Positions 30,980 through 42,697 of a DNA stretch of 64,000 nucleotides are shown piece after piece. Below the pieces are notes generated by a model that saw nothing but the letters and a program-made list of their open reading frames with translations, was not told the origin of the DNA and made no database searches. Origin of the DNA: Chrysemys picta bellii (lineage: Eukaryota; Chordata; Testudines; Emydidae); the NCBI RefSeq assembly GCF_011386835.1, contig NC_088801.1:558001-622000 (forward strand), given 5' to 3'. The position numbers and the translations under genes were made by a program. Positions within the stretch are counted from its first letter, which is position 1. Every line of letters starts with the position of its first letter.

Positions 30980-31755
30980 GTGGGGCTCAGCCCCCCACGC
31001 CCCAGGACAGGACCCGCTTGCCCCTCCCTGTCCCCTCCAGGAGGGGACCAGCCCAGTGACGCCCCACGAGCAGCCACCGCCTCAGCACCGGTGCAGAAGC
31101 AGGGATGTGCACTTCCACCTCCCCCGCATTGGAAAAAGCTGCGGAATTCCGCTAATGCCGCTATTTCCACGCAGGCCGTGAAATCAGTGTCCTCAGGGCC
31201 CTGTCACCAGCGGGCTCATGCCAGGGCGACCTTGCTGCCCTACTGGATACGAGGGAGGACATGTACGTTACCCCGCAGCCGGCTCCGTTCTTTCCCCCTC
31301 ACTGCAGAGTCCTGCCGTTGACGAGAACACCGAGGCAGAGAGGGAGGGGACGGGGCGAGGAGCCTCTCTGCTTTGGGGGCTGAGGTGCTTTCCCCCTGCA
31401 GGGAGATTAGCAAGCAGTGCCCCACCCGACGGATGGTGGGCAGGGAGCTCTAGGTCAGCGTGGCCGGCACGTCGCACTCCCACACTGCGCATCGGCGCAC
31501 AATGCTAAATCCAGAGTGAAAACAGGCACCACAGTCCAAGATGCCACTTCCCCGTTTTCCCCCAGAGAGCTTCCCTGCGGCACAGCACGGCTGCTGCGGT
31601 GGCTCTTACGGAGCCGTCTGTAGCCGGGGGGAACCGGCTTTCTGCCTCGGGTGTAAGTGTTCGTGCATTTCCTCATCCTGCCTGGCGATGGGTTCTCCCT
31701 GCCACAGCTCCTCGCATGCTGCAAATAACCTGCTAGATTTTGTTAAAAGGGGTGG
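30980..31755. other. No recognisable gene
   Basis: GC-rich at the start, with short unsupported frames. If 30935-30979 is an exon, this would be its intron. Confidence 0.35.
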
Positions 31756-32411
31756 TGTGACGAAGTGGGACTGTTCTTAATGTTTCCTCTGAATACTGTG
31801 TGGGTGCCTCAGTTTCCCCTATGCATTTCTTAAGTCTCCAGTGTGCATAAATGGCCGACACTCTGTCTCCCTGGCAACAAATGGCCAGGGCCCTTCCCCC
31901 CTGCAAGGAAATAGCTAAAAGTGAACAAAAAGATCAGGTGACCTCCTGGCCCGGGAAAGGGACAAAGCCCAGAGGAGGAGGGGCTGGAGGGGGGTTCAGT
32001 TTGAAGCTGGCTGGGGACGGGAGTGAGGGCAGACGGGGGGGTGTCTGGCTCGCTGGGCCCCAAGATGGACCCGGCTGAGGGATCCCGTTCTCTGGACCTA
32101 CAAGCTCTGTTTTAGATCGAGTTCCTGTCATCGAATAAACCTCTGTTTTACTGGCTGGCTGAGAGTCACGTCTGACTGCGAAGTGGGGGTTCAGAACCCT
32201 CTGGCTTCCCCAGGACCCCGCCGGGGCGGACTCGCTGTGGGAAGCGCACGGAGGGGCATATGCTGAATGCTCCAAGGTCAGACCCAGGAGGTGAAGCCGT
32301 GTGAGCTTCTTGCCCTGAAGACAGTCTGCTCCGAGGTCAAGGAGGCTCCCCAAAGTCCTGACTGGCTTTGTGGGGAGCAGTTGCGGAGCATCGCCCGGGG
32401 ACTCCGTGACA
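31756..32411 (+). mobile_element. Solo LTR, Gypsy-like family C, with TSD
   Basis: The 656-bp LTR runs from TGTGACGAAG to CTCCGTGACA with target duplication ggtgg (31751-31755 and 32412-32416). An AATAAA lies near 32134, followed by ctggctggctgagagtcac. Its termini and the post-poly(A) block match those of the Gypsy LTRs at 4203-4656, so the two families are related although the middle differs. Confidence 0.9.
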
Positions 32412-32545
32412 GGTGGTCTTTTCTAGGTAAGCACAAGGCCCCCTTCTCACAGCCAGGGATGGAGCAGGGCTGTGGTGGGCAGGCTGGTGTCTTGCTAAGA
32501 ACTAGGGCAGGAAGGTGCTTTGGGATAAGTGGGAATCTGAGATAA

Positions 32546-32645
32546 GGTGACCAGACATCCCCTTTTGGCCGGGACAGTCCCTGTTTTAAGCCCTGTCCTG
32601 GCCGTCCCGACTTTTTTGGCAAAAGTAGCCTTTTGTCCCGTTTGC
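32546..32645. mobile_element. MITE fragment (gtgaccagacatcc family)
   Basis: It begins aaggtgaccagacatccc with gggacagtccc, matching one end of the complete element at 34025-34148. The other end is missing. Confidence 0.6.
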
Positions 32646-33350
32646 GTTTGCTGACTGGATCAGCTGGCAAGAGCAAAGGGACAAATGCCCGGGAAGTGGC
32701 GATGCCAGCCCCGCACAGGGGGGAGACAGGGCTCGGGCAGAGGGCAGACAGCGCTCGAGAGAGCAGCAATGCCACCCCCAGCCTCACATGGGGGGGCAGG
32801 CAGGGCACAGGTGAGCAGCGACACCAGCCCCACCTGGGAAGGAGGGGGCAGGGCTCGGGTGAGCGGCTCAGGCCGGCTCCACATTGTTTGAAATGGGCCA
32901 CCCTGATTATTCAATTCAATTTGGTTTTAAAGAACCACTCATATTTAAATCTAGTGTTTTCGGTGGTAATACAAGGACTGGGATGTCTAAGGAAACTGCT
33001 TTTATGACTTTTTGTTAGGCAGTGTGGTGAAACAGACGTTTACTTTTGTTGCTGGTTTGGTATATCCTATGGGAGACTAACCTCCAGTGTTGGGGTGTCT
33101 CTGCCCTATTTCTCAGCAGTTTGTCCTGAATTTGGTATTCTCAGTTGTGTCCCACAAAGGCACAGTTACAGACACTATTACATGTTCATAGAGTGGGGTG
33201 GGAAAGGAGAAGGAATGCATGTAGTCCACAATTGCAACAGAATACTTGGGGGGAGGGGCCTTGAACAAGGGCACTCCTGGTTCTCTCTCTCCGTCCCTTC
33301 AGTCAGGCCGTCACAGTGACAACTGACAACAAGATGGGACACTTTCCCAC
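32646..33350. other. No recognisable gene
   Basis: Between 32690 and 32890 a GC-rich segment repeats variants of gggcaggg...cagcg...cacc. No coding signal. Confidence 0.4.
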
Positions 33351-33816
33351 TGACGAAGTGGGGTTTTCCCCTTGTTATGTTGTATGTGAGTTTTACTATT
33401 TTGCATGAATACTGTGTGTGCCTCAGTTTCCCTGTGTATCGCGCCAGTGTCTAGGTGGTGGGGATAAGGGTGTGTGACCTTTGCTGAGACCTGAGGGCAG
33501 GTGAGGCTGCCCAGCTGCCTGCCTGTAGACAATGGCTGAACCGGAGAGCCAGGAGGGAGATGCGAACAGGTGACACCTTGCCCGGGAAGCAAGACAAAGG
33601 CTGGAGGAGGGGCGATGGGCATGTCGGATGTCAGGCCACTGGAAGCGGGTCAGTCTCCTGTTTGGGAACTTGTAGGGGGGAGTCCGGAGCACCAGGCTCC
33701 CCCCCGCCCAAGATGGACTTTACTGAATGGTCCTGATTTCTGTGCTAACAAGCTCTGTTCTACGCTATGTTCCTGTCAACTAATAAACCTTCCGTGTTAC
33801 TCGCTGGCTGAGAGTC

Positions 33817-34678
33817 TGTCGCGGAGCACAGGCCCAATGCGCCGGACCTGCTCTGTCTGAAGCCAGCCAGGACTCTGGGGTGGCGTGTCTCCCCACAGGG
33901 CACGCTGCCCAGAGCAAACAGCCTCCTCGGCTCTCGCCTTCCTGGGTCTGACCTCGGAGCATCCAGCATCCCTGTCCACCATGAGCCTCCCCTTGGCGGG
34001 CTCACCTGAATGGGACCCCTGGGGTAGGGGGACCAGACAGCAAATGTGAAAAATCAGGACAGGGGATGGGAGGTAATAGGAGCCGATATAAGAAAAAGCC
34101 CCAAAAATCGAGACTGTCCCTATAAAATCGGGACATCTGGTCACCCTACCCTGGGGAAGCCAGAGGGTCCTGCACCCCCACTTCGCAGTCAGCCGTGACT
34201 CTCTCAGCCAGCAGGTAAAACAGAAGGTTTATTAGTCGACAGGATCACAGCATAGAACAGAGCTTGTTAGCATAGAAATCAGTGACTTTAGCCTCATCCA
34301 TCTCAGGGGAATCCCAGGCGAGATACCCGGGATCCCCCCCACTCTTCCAGTCTCCCAACACGACTGCCCAGCTTCCAGCCACCCGGCCTCCAACCCGCTT
34401 CTTGTCCCTCCTCCAGCCTTTGTCTCACAGTCACCCGGTCGCAGCCCCCTTCTGGGCTCAGGTTACGAAGGGGCCATAGCCTATGTGCAGGCAGCTGGAG
34501 CAGCCCCCATGGAGTCACACTCCCCTATTCCCACCACCTAGACGTTGGTGCAATACACAGGGAAACTGAGGCACACACAGTATTCATGAGTAACAGTAAG
34601 ACTCACATAGGCTCACGTACAACATACAACACAGGCTCACATATAACACAACAAGGGGAAAATCCCCACTTTGTCACA
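33817..34678 (-). mobile_element. LTR family C nested in family C
   Basis: The minus-oriented LTR runs from tgtcgcgg to ttgtcaca and carries a MITE at 34025-34148. The target duplication is gagtc/gggtc (33812-33816 and 34679-34683, one mismatch). Confidence 0.85.
34025..34148. mobile_element. Complete hAT-type MITE, 124 bp
   Basis: Inverted termini tagggggaccaga and tctggtcacccta. Exact 8-bp target duplication ccctgggg (34017-34024 and 34149-34156). Confidence 0.88.
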
Positions 34679-35029
34679 GGGTCACAGCTGAGTGTGGAGT
34701 GGAGTACAGGGCCCTCTAGCTTCCCCAGGGGTCCTGTCCAGGTGGACTCCCTGCAGGAAGCATTTAGTGAAAACAGGGGGCTGAATGCTCCGAGGTTAGG
34801 CCCAGGAAGGCCATAGTCGAAGTGGCTCCTTGCCCTGGACAGTAGCGTGCCACGAGGGGAGTCACGCTACCCAGAGCCCTGGCTGGCTTCAGACAGCAGT
34901 TCCGGAGCGCCGGGCCTGTGGCTCCGTGACACCCGCGCTACTCTGCAATGAGTTCAGCTGGCACCACTGTAGTAAAGGGCTAGTGGCACACGGGCCTGCG
35001 TGGCTTCAGGACACCAGCAGGAGTTGAGC

Positions 35030-35660
35030 TTTCTGTGCCTTTGTTACCCTCAGCAGGGAGATGAAGCAAAAGGGTAGGAAGATGACAGGAGCTGCTCAAT
35101 GCCTACTTCGCTTCAGTCTTCTCACTAAAATAACATGTGACGGATGAGTAGTGACGTTACCACAGACAATAAAGGGGAAGAGATGCAGATCGGGATAAGG
35201 AAAGAACATGTCAGATCTTCTGGCCAATTTGAAGGAATTAGCTGAAGAAATCTTGGAGCCACTGGCAAGGATATATACAAACTCCTGGATGACAGGAGAG
35301 GTCCTGGAAGACTGGAGAAGAGCTAATGTTGTGCCCATCTTTAAAAAGGGGAGAAGGAGGAGCCGAGGAACTACAGACCAGTCAGCCTGACCTCCATACC
35401 TGGGAAGCTACTAGAGCCATGTATAAAACATTCAACTTGCAAATATCTGGAGGATGAGGGGTGAGCACTAGCAGCCAGCCTGGATTTACTAAGAACAAAT
35501 CATGCCAAACCAGCCTGATTTCCTGCTTTGACAGGGTAACTGGTTGGTGGATGAGGGAATGCAGTGGACATAATATACCGGGACTTTTGCAAGGCTTTTG
35601 ACACATTTTAAATAAAGTTTGGTAAACTGAGGAATAAAGTGTTAAGCTAGAAATACGTTA
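35030..35660 (+). mobile_element. LINE reverse-transcriptase fragment, + strand
   Basis: Broken frames encode an RT fingers/palm region (LAEEILEPLARIYTNSW, GEVLEDWRRANVVPIFKKG) of CR1 type. The following part (TNHAKPA...FDRV) shows the continuation near 35490-35540. Frameshifts and stops throughout. Confidence 0.7.
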
Positions 35661-35925
35661 ACAGACCTTTATAGAGAAAAAAATAATGTTTATGCATTTA
35701 AGTTGATTTAAAACAAAGTTTGAATGACAGACATCAGTAGAGAAAAATAATTGTATTTTTTTTAAATAAAAACATTAAATATTAGTAACAGAACATGTAT
35801 TTTTTAGAAAAAAGATTTATGCATTTAGTTTGTTTTGAAATAAAGTCTGAAAAATAAGTGTTTTTTTTTAAATAAAGGCATGAAATATTAGTAATGGAAC
35901 ACGCATTTTTAGAGAAAATGGGGGG
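35661..35925. other. AT-rich intergenic sequence
   Basis: Contains two imperfect copies of an AT-rich unit of about 130 bp (aaaataa...gtattttttttaaataaa..., near 35680-35790 and 35810-35910). No gene. Confidence 0.5.
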
Positions 35926-35929
35926 AGAG

Positions 35930-37260
35930 GAGGCTGGTTAAAGAAGACGCAAAGTGAGAGAGGTTGTGAAACAGCCAAGAAAAGCAAAAGCCGTTCAGCC
36001 CGTTACACAGAGAGAGAGAAATGAAGGGAGGGAGGCTGCAGAGAACGCTTTCAAACAATAGGACAGGCAGAAAGCCTGTCTCACTGACCAAGAAGTGTTA
36101 GTGTTCAACCTTGTGAAAAAGTACAAAATGCAAAATTCTTGGGAAGGCCCTTTTGAGATAATGAAGTGGTAAATGAAGACACATGTCATGTTGGAAAGCC
36201 TCATGGTGACACTGTCCCACAGCTAGTACATGTAAACAGACAGCCTGTCACAGCAGGGAAGCCATGGTAAACATGCTCTGCTGTGTGCAAGGGGAAACTG
36301 AGGCACACAACCTCATTGATCCGATGGCTGAATGCCAAACTGACTCATCTCTGGAAAGCATCAATGTCTGGAATGTGTTAACACCAGCTGAAAGGGAAGA
36401 GGTGTTCTCTGTGCTGCAAGAACACGAAGAAGGGTTTTCAAGCCAGGGAAGACACACTTGCTGACCCATAAAATCACCACAGAAGAACCAGAGCCACCCC
36501 CCAGCAGATCCTACAGGGCTACTGGCAAGGTGCAGGAACAAATTCGTACAGAAATGCAAAACGTGTTAGACTGAGGAGTAATTAAAGAGTCTGACAGCTC
36601 TTGGGCATCACCTGTGGTCTGAGTCCCTAAGCAGGGCTGGCTCCAGGTTTTCTGCCGCCCCATTAGCGGGGAGAAAAAATAAAAAAAGCCGATTGGTGGC
36701 ACGTTCTTTGGTGGCAATTTGGCGGCGGGTCCTTTGTTCCTGAGGGACTCGCCGCCAAAATGCCGCCAAAGATCCGGAGGGTCGCCCCAATAGTGGATGG
36801 AGCGCCGCCCCTTTGTATTGGCCGCCCCAAGCACCTGCTTCCTTCGCTGGTGCCTGGAGCCGGCCCTGCCCCTAAGAAAGGGAGCACTGTATGGTTTTGT
36901 GTTGATTATAGAAAGCTCAGGTCTGTCACGGTACCAGATGCGTGTCCCAGGCCTAGAACTGATGATGTGCTGGACGTTTTAAGCAAAGCAAGTATCTCAG
37001 CTCTTTTGATCTACCTCGAAGTTATTGGCGGATTCCTTTAGATATGGATGCCCAGAAAAAATCTGTGTTTATCACTGATACTGGGCTCTATGAGTTCATA
37101 ATGTTACCCTTTGGGTTAATTAATGCCAGAGTGTTAAATGGTTTACAAAACTTTGCAATAGCACATGTGGACAACAACACAGTGTTTAGCAACACCTGGG
37201 CTGATCATGAAAAATACTTGGAGATTTTGAGCTTTGACAGCCCAGAGGACAAACTATAGA
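35930..37260 (+). pseudogene. Gypsy pol remnant: integrase C-terminus then RT
   Basis: An integrase C-terminal (GPY/F-like) segment, WEGPFEIMKW, is readable at about 36133-36162. Downstream follow the pre-RT segment (LTPAEREEVFSVLQEHEEGF, 36378-36437) and RT proper (FCVDYRKLRSVTVPDA, DMDAQKKSVFITDTGLYEFIMLPFG, 36895-37115, then NNTVFSNTWADH). RT normally copies element RNA and integrase inserts the cDNA. Integrase lying upstream of RT fits the Gmr1-like Gypsy order. Stops, indels, loss of the DD catalytic box (VDNN here) and a MITE insertion show a dead copy. Confidence 0.75.
36632..36868. mobile_element. hAT MITE inside Gypsy pol
   Basis: Termini cagggctggctcc and ggagccggccctg form an inverted repeat. 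The 8-bp duplication is tccctaag/cccctaag (36624-36631 and 36869-36876). The interior carries the ccgccccaagcacctgcttc block shared with 22020-22170. Confidence 0.9.
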
Positions 37261-37529
37261 AGCCTCTAAGTGTAAAATTGGAGAAGCCAGAGTTCCTTAG
37301 GGTTGGGTCTGGGGGAAGAGCAGTGTCAAATATCCCCTGATCCCTTCAAAGTTGAAGCCATTGCAAATAGGCCTGTACCCCAACCACAAAACAGGTCCAA
37401 TCTTTCATAGGTCTGGCAAACTGTTACAGAAGGTGGGGGGAGGGGGTTCAGTGACTGTATCTGCAATCACAGCTCTATGAAAAAGATTAAATTAACAACG
37501 TCATATGTGTGAAGGCATCTCAGGAAGAG

Positions 37530-38720
37530 TTTGATAAGGTAAAAAAATCTTGTCTACCACAGCACAAACGACTACACAATGGTTGGCGCCTGTGACGAAC
37601 TGGGCCTGTTCTCACTATGGTCTGTGAATGCTGACAGGGGAGTGTGGCTGGGATAGTCTGCATTGCGGGATGGGAGTCTGCCCGAGGGCGCATACCTGAA
37701 TGTGTAACATGAGAACCCAGGAAGGGGTTGGCGGCCAGGTGACTCCTTAGCCTGGGAAACTGAACAAAGGCTGTGGGAGGGGTCGCTGAAGGCAGAGTGC
37801 TGGAAGCGAGCTGGAGAGATGGCTGGGAGGCAGAGATGGCTCTGACCCCCCCCCCAAAGGGGGGTGGGCTGGGATGCCCTGGGACCCCAAGCTGGACTTA
37901 ACTGAGGGGGTCCTGCTGTCTGTGCCTGCAAGACCTGTCTTGGACTGTATTCCTGTCATCCAAATAAACCTTCTGCTTTACTGGCTGGCTGAGAGTCATG
38001 GTGAATCGCAGGAAGCCGGGGGTGCAGGGCCCTGAGTCCCCCAATACTCCGTGACAGCACCGCTTACAGACAAACATTGCCGTGAACTGACTCCACCCCA
38101 CCCAGGCAGACCCACCCTTTCAAATAAACCAGCTGATTTCTGGGCAGTGAGGTTTTACTTTTGGCCTCCCACAGCTGGCTAGTGCCCCACTGCGGCTGCT
38201 GCTACGTTCACAGCTGCATGACAGGAAATACACGTTTTCAAAGTCAAAGGCTGAGCCCCAAGATCACCAGCTCTCCTGATCTTATCACTGTTCTCCTGCT
38301 GTGACACGCAGGGTCCAGCCACCCCAAGGGGAGAACGGGGGGGCTCTGAACCCCCAGGAGGGAGCAGTTGGTGTCTGCAACGTTAGTGGGTATAAAATAT
38401 GTCAGGTGAGGTCTGTGATGAACACTTGTAATGTTCTGAGCTGGGTGGTCATTAGGAGCTCTGTACAGACCATGGTGCTGAGTCCGTGTGTCCCTGTACA
38501 GAGAAGGCTTCGCTCGTGATCTGTACCACCATTCCAAGTGCACCTCCCAGCAGGGAGGGGCTGCCGCAGACTAGCTGTTTAGACAAAACTAACATCAAGT
38601 TCCCATTCATTGTCCAGCCAGGAAGAGGCAATGGGGGGCCCTGGAAGTTACTGGGAAAAAAAACCCAGTCTTGGAAATCTAAGAATGGAGGGAGGTGCCC
38701 CCACTCCGTGTAACCAGGAA
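37530..38720. repeat. Dispersed segment X, copy 1
   Basis: Shares long blocks with 41170-42110 (inverted) and 46960-47850 (same orientation): gcagacccaccctttcaaat, aaccagctgatttctgggca, cagctggctagtgccccact and others. It is interrupted by the solo LTR at 37591-38056. Its 38290-38505 part matches 41190-41415 inverted. Nature unknown; it may be an old LTR or a low-copy duplicate. Confidence 0.7.
37591..38056 (+). mobile_element. Solo Gypsy LTR
   Basis: TGTGACGAAC to CCGTGACA, 466 bp, same family as 4203-4656. Flanking 5-mers gcgcc (37586-37590) and gcacc (38057-38061), one mismatch. AATAAA lies near 37962. Confidence 0.9.
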
Positions 38721-39955
38721 TCTCCATCCTCTGAGAGAAAGAGAAAAGAATTGCAAACCCTTAAAAGGGGAGGGCTGTGAAGTGACGGGTGTCCAGAACC
38801 TGAGGGCCAGCGTCTAAGGGGGTTATTGCCTGTGAAACACTAGATCCCCTCTAGGATGCGGGATGGGGGGTAGCATGCTGGGAAACCAGTAGATAAATTC
38901 CCTTTTGTAATACAGCCTAGCTAATCCGGGAGTGTAAGGCCTGAGGTTGGGTCTTTATATTCATTTCCTGTGTGACTTGTATGTGTTGCGTCCCCTCCCT
39001 ATTTTGTCTTGGAATCTGTGATTTTTCTGTTAAAGAACCTTTATTAATTTGACCCCAAGCAGGTTTCTGTTGTGCAAACTGTGCAGAGCACGTGTCACGG
39101 TGAACTGATAATGGGGTGGAGGGGGGCTGGTTTCACACATTCGGGGGTGACAACCCAGAGGGGAAGAGTCCGTGTGTCTGAACTCAGGGTAGATGGATTT
39201 GGGGAGTGTAACGGGGACTGACTCAGTCACTCCAATCCCCACCAATATACGTTAATTGAGACCCAATTAGAGGATCAATTAACAAATGGAGCTACAGCTG
39301 AAGGGCTAATTAGAGGGGGAAAGAACCCCAGGTCCTGGGAGCAGATAAATGGAGAGGAAGAAAGCCCTGGAAGCAGGGGGACCGGGACCCTCCAAGCAGG
39401 GCAGAGATGGCTGCTGCTAGTTCTGTTCCCGTCCCACAGAAGGAGGTGGGGGAGCTGGCTGGGACGTGTAACTTTGTAAGCAGCACCACAGGCGCTGGCC
39501 ACTGGCACAGCCCAATAAAGCACCGTGGTGATGAAGGAGCCCTGGAGTGGGTGTGGTCTGTGCCATAGGTGAGAAAGAACTCCCAGGTGATCCCCACCGT
39601 GACAGGGACACTTGGGACAGGAAGGTCTGTTGGGGTCACCCTGCAAGGAGTAGCTAGGCTGGTAGAAGCCAGGGGGAGACCTCGGTGCCTGTGGGCTGGC
39701 TGCTGGGGTCAGGGCTCGGTGCCATCGCAGCACAGCGCTAAGGCACTGGCTGTTACAAGGCAGGTGGTGACAGAACCACACACTGGTCTGGTGATCCCCA
39801 AAACATCACACCCACTAGTTAGTGTTTGTCTTAAAAACCCAGCTCCTCTCCCCCTTCCTCCCCACTCAAGGGATGATGTGAGGATCTTGGCTTTCATTTA
39901 AAAGTGGAAAAAACCTAAACAAAATTACTTTAGTAGATATGCAAAAAAAAACCAA
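38721..39955. other. No recognisable gene
   Basis: Several long frames at 39275-39901 on both strands overlap each other and lack domains or homology I know. Part near 39000-39100 (cctttattaatttgacccca) has the look of an LTR end, but no boundary is clear. Confidence 0.35.
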
Positions 39956-40078
39956 CAGAAGTGGGCTGTAGTCCACGAAAGCTTATGCTCTAATAAATTT
40001 GTTAGTCTCTAAGGTGCCACAAGTACTCCTGTTCTTCTTTTTGCAGATGCAGACTAACACGGCTGCTACTCTGAAACA
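39956..40078 (+). mobile_element. Palindromic-family short retroposon, one arm
   Basis: Reads acagaagtgggctgtagtcc, cacgaaagcttatgctctaa, ctaaggtgccacaagtactcc and agactaacacggctgctac in order. Confidence 0.85.
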
Positions 40079-40094
40079 ACCCCACAATTGAGGA

Positions 40095-41165
40095 AGAAGG
40101 CTGTGCTGGTTAAAAAATGGCCTGGATAAGAGGGGAACTGACAGTCTCTCTCTATATCTATAAACAAATAGAAGAAATGGGAAATTGATGGTAATTAATA
40201 TGTCAGATGTTAGGAACTGTAGAAAATTGATCAGAGAAGCCAAGGGACATAAGGAGACATCTAAGGCCAGCTGAATTAAGGATAATAATAAGAATAGGTT
40301 TTTTTTAAGTATATGAGGAACAAAAAGAATCCTGATAATGAGATTGGTCCTTTCCTAGATGGAAAAGGTAGAATTATCAAAAGAAAAGGCAGAAGTGTTC
40401 AATAAATATTTCTGTTCTGTGTTTGGGGGAAAAAAGATGGTGTCGTCATAGTGTATGATGATGAAAATACTTTTCTACTAGTACCTCAGGAGGATGTTAA
40501 ACAGCAGCTACTAAGGTTAGACATTTGTAAATCGAAGGTCCAAATACCCTGCATCCAAGAGTTTTAAAAGAGTTGGCTGAGGAGCTTGCTGGAACATTAA
40601 TGTTGATTTTTCAATAAGTCTTGGAGCACTGGGGAAGTTCCAGAAAACTGGAAGAAGGCTAATGTTGTGCCAATACTTAAAAGGGGTGAAATGGAATATT
40701 TTTAAAAGGATGAGCTGGGTAATTATAGGCCTGTCAGTCTGACATTGATGCCAGGAAAGATAGTGGAGCAGCTGATGCAGGATTCTATTAAGAATTAAAG
40801 GAGGATAATATAATTAATGCCAATCAACCTGGGGTTACGGAAAATAGATCTTGTCAGACTAACTTGATCTTTTTTTTGATGGGATCATGAGTTTGGTTAA
40901 TAAACGTAATAGTGTTGACAGATTCTACTTTGACCTGGCACCACACAACATTTTTAGTACAAATCTAGAACAATATAAAATTGACCTGGGACATGTTGAA
41001 TGGCCTGAAAGCTGCCTGACTGATAGGTCTTCATGTAACTGTAAAGGGGGAATCGTAATGGAGCTGGGCTGTTTCCAGGGGTGTCTCAGAGCAATCAGTT
41101 GTTGTTGTTTTTTATCAATAACCTCAAAAAAATCAAAAATCCCTGTAAAATGTACAGATGACACA
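40095..41165 (+). mobile_element. LINE reverse-transcriptase fragment, + strand
   Basis: Decayed CR1/L3-type LINE. Readable pieces include GEVPENWKKANVVPILKRG and [20 protein letters not shown] near 40625-40780. It is the same subfamily as 21250-21870. Confidence 0.7.
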
Positions 41166-42196
41166 AGCTGCAGAGGAGAGGTCACTTGGTAAACAGGGAC
41201 ACACAGGCTCAGCCCCACGGTCTGTACAGAGCTCCTAATGACCACCCTGCTCAGAACATTACAAGTGTTCATAACTGATCTCACCAGATGTATTTTATAT
41301 ACGCTAACATTGCACACACCAGTTGGGTCAGCTGCTCCCTCCTGGGGGTTCAGACCCCCCCGTTCTCCCCTTGGGGTGTCTGGACCCTGCGTGTCACAGC
41401 AGGAGAACAGTGATAAGATCAGGAGAGTTGGCAATCTTGGGGCTCAGCCTTTGGCTTTGAAAACATGTATTTCCTGTAAGTCAGCTGTGAACGTGACAGC
41501 AGCCGCAGTGGGGCACTAGCCAGCTGTGGGAAGCCAAAAGTAAAACCTCACTGCACAGAAATCAGCTGGTTTATTTGAAAGGGTGGGTCTGTCTGGGTGG
41601 GGTGGAGTCAGGGCGAGGTCGATGTTTGTTTGTCTGTTAATGGCACCAGGAACCAGTGACAGTAGGTTTATAATTAACTAACAAATCTTTAAGTGCAAGT
41701 TGGCAAATAACACAACCATTGTGTATTTGTTTGTGCTGTGGTGGCATCTGCGGAGGCCCCAGTTGGGCTCAGGGCTCCTCTGCGCCGGGTGCTGCACAGA
41801 CACTGGGAGACCCGGTCCCTGCCCCACAGAGCTCACGGGCTAGTTGAAACCAAAAGACAAGGAGAGAGTGATGGAAATGGGAATCAGTTCCCACGGTTAC
41901 GGTGGTCAGCTGGGTGCACAGCTCGATAGTTCACATTTAAACCTGAATCTCTGGCTCCCAAGCCACCGCCAGGCCTGGGGGAGCTGGGTGCTTACCAGCT
42001 GGGCGGCAGCAGTGGGCCTGGAGCGGGGATTGACCAAGTGGCACGTGGAAGCATTGTGGGGAGGGGACGTGGACTGTAGTTGAATCCCCTGGGCAGGTTA
42101 GTTAGAAAGTCTCAGTGTCCCCTGGAGCAGGGCTGCCAGAGTTACTAGATAGGTTCAGCAGCTGTTTCTGATGCTGGAAAGTTTCCATTAAGGACT

Positions 42197-42325
42197 TGCA
42201 TCTGAAGAAGTGAGGTTCTTACCCACGAAAGCTTATGCTCCCAATACTTCTGTTAGTCTCAAAGGTGCCACAGGACCCTCTGTTGCTTTTTACAGATTCA
42301 GACTAACACGGCTACCCCTCTGATA
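42197..42325 (+). mobile_element. Palindromic-family short retroposon with TSD
   Basis: Reads tgcatctgaagaagtgaggt to the cggctacccctctgata end. Flanked by cattaaggact on both sides (about 42187-42197 and 42327-42337). The other arm of the inverted repeat lacks this insertion, which fixes its borders. Confidence 0.88.
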
Positions 42326-42697
42326 CATTAAGGACTAGCAGTTTTGCAGAGGTGCATCTGCTGTGAAGGCTGAGTCCCAAACCTGTACCGCTCTGTACCA
42401 CCCCCCCCCCCCCCCCGTTTTCTGTACTTGCTCAAAGTTCCCTCAGCCGGAATGGGCCTGAACGCTTTTAAGCAGTGGTCCTGAACTGAGTCAGGAGTAG
42501 GGTCACCACCTGGCTAGTATTTGACCAGCCTGGCCCCATTTTTTTATGGATTTGTGAGTTTGCAAGGGAAATAATTTAATCTGCCAGGGTTTTTTATGTG
42601 GGTCTAAAGATCATAGAATCCTAGAACTGGAAGGGACCTTGAGAGATCATTGAGTCCAGTCCCCTGCCCTCACAGTAGGACCAAGCACCATCTAGCT

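Larger units (their letters stand above)
33351..34931 (+). mobile_element. LTR family C, split by another LTR
   Basis: The 5' two-thirds lie at 33351-33816 and the 3' third at 34684-34931 (ending gctccgtgaca). Between them is an inverted LTR of the same family. Flanking 5-mers are cccac (33346-33350) and cccgc (34932-34936), one mismatch. Confidence 0.85.

Noticed and set aside
41738..42083. Short frames conserved between 41738-42083 and 47068-47413 as evidence of a gene
   Set aside because: Similarity is uniform inside an inverted repeat and extends well beyond the frames, so it shows duplication and not coding constraint.
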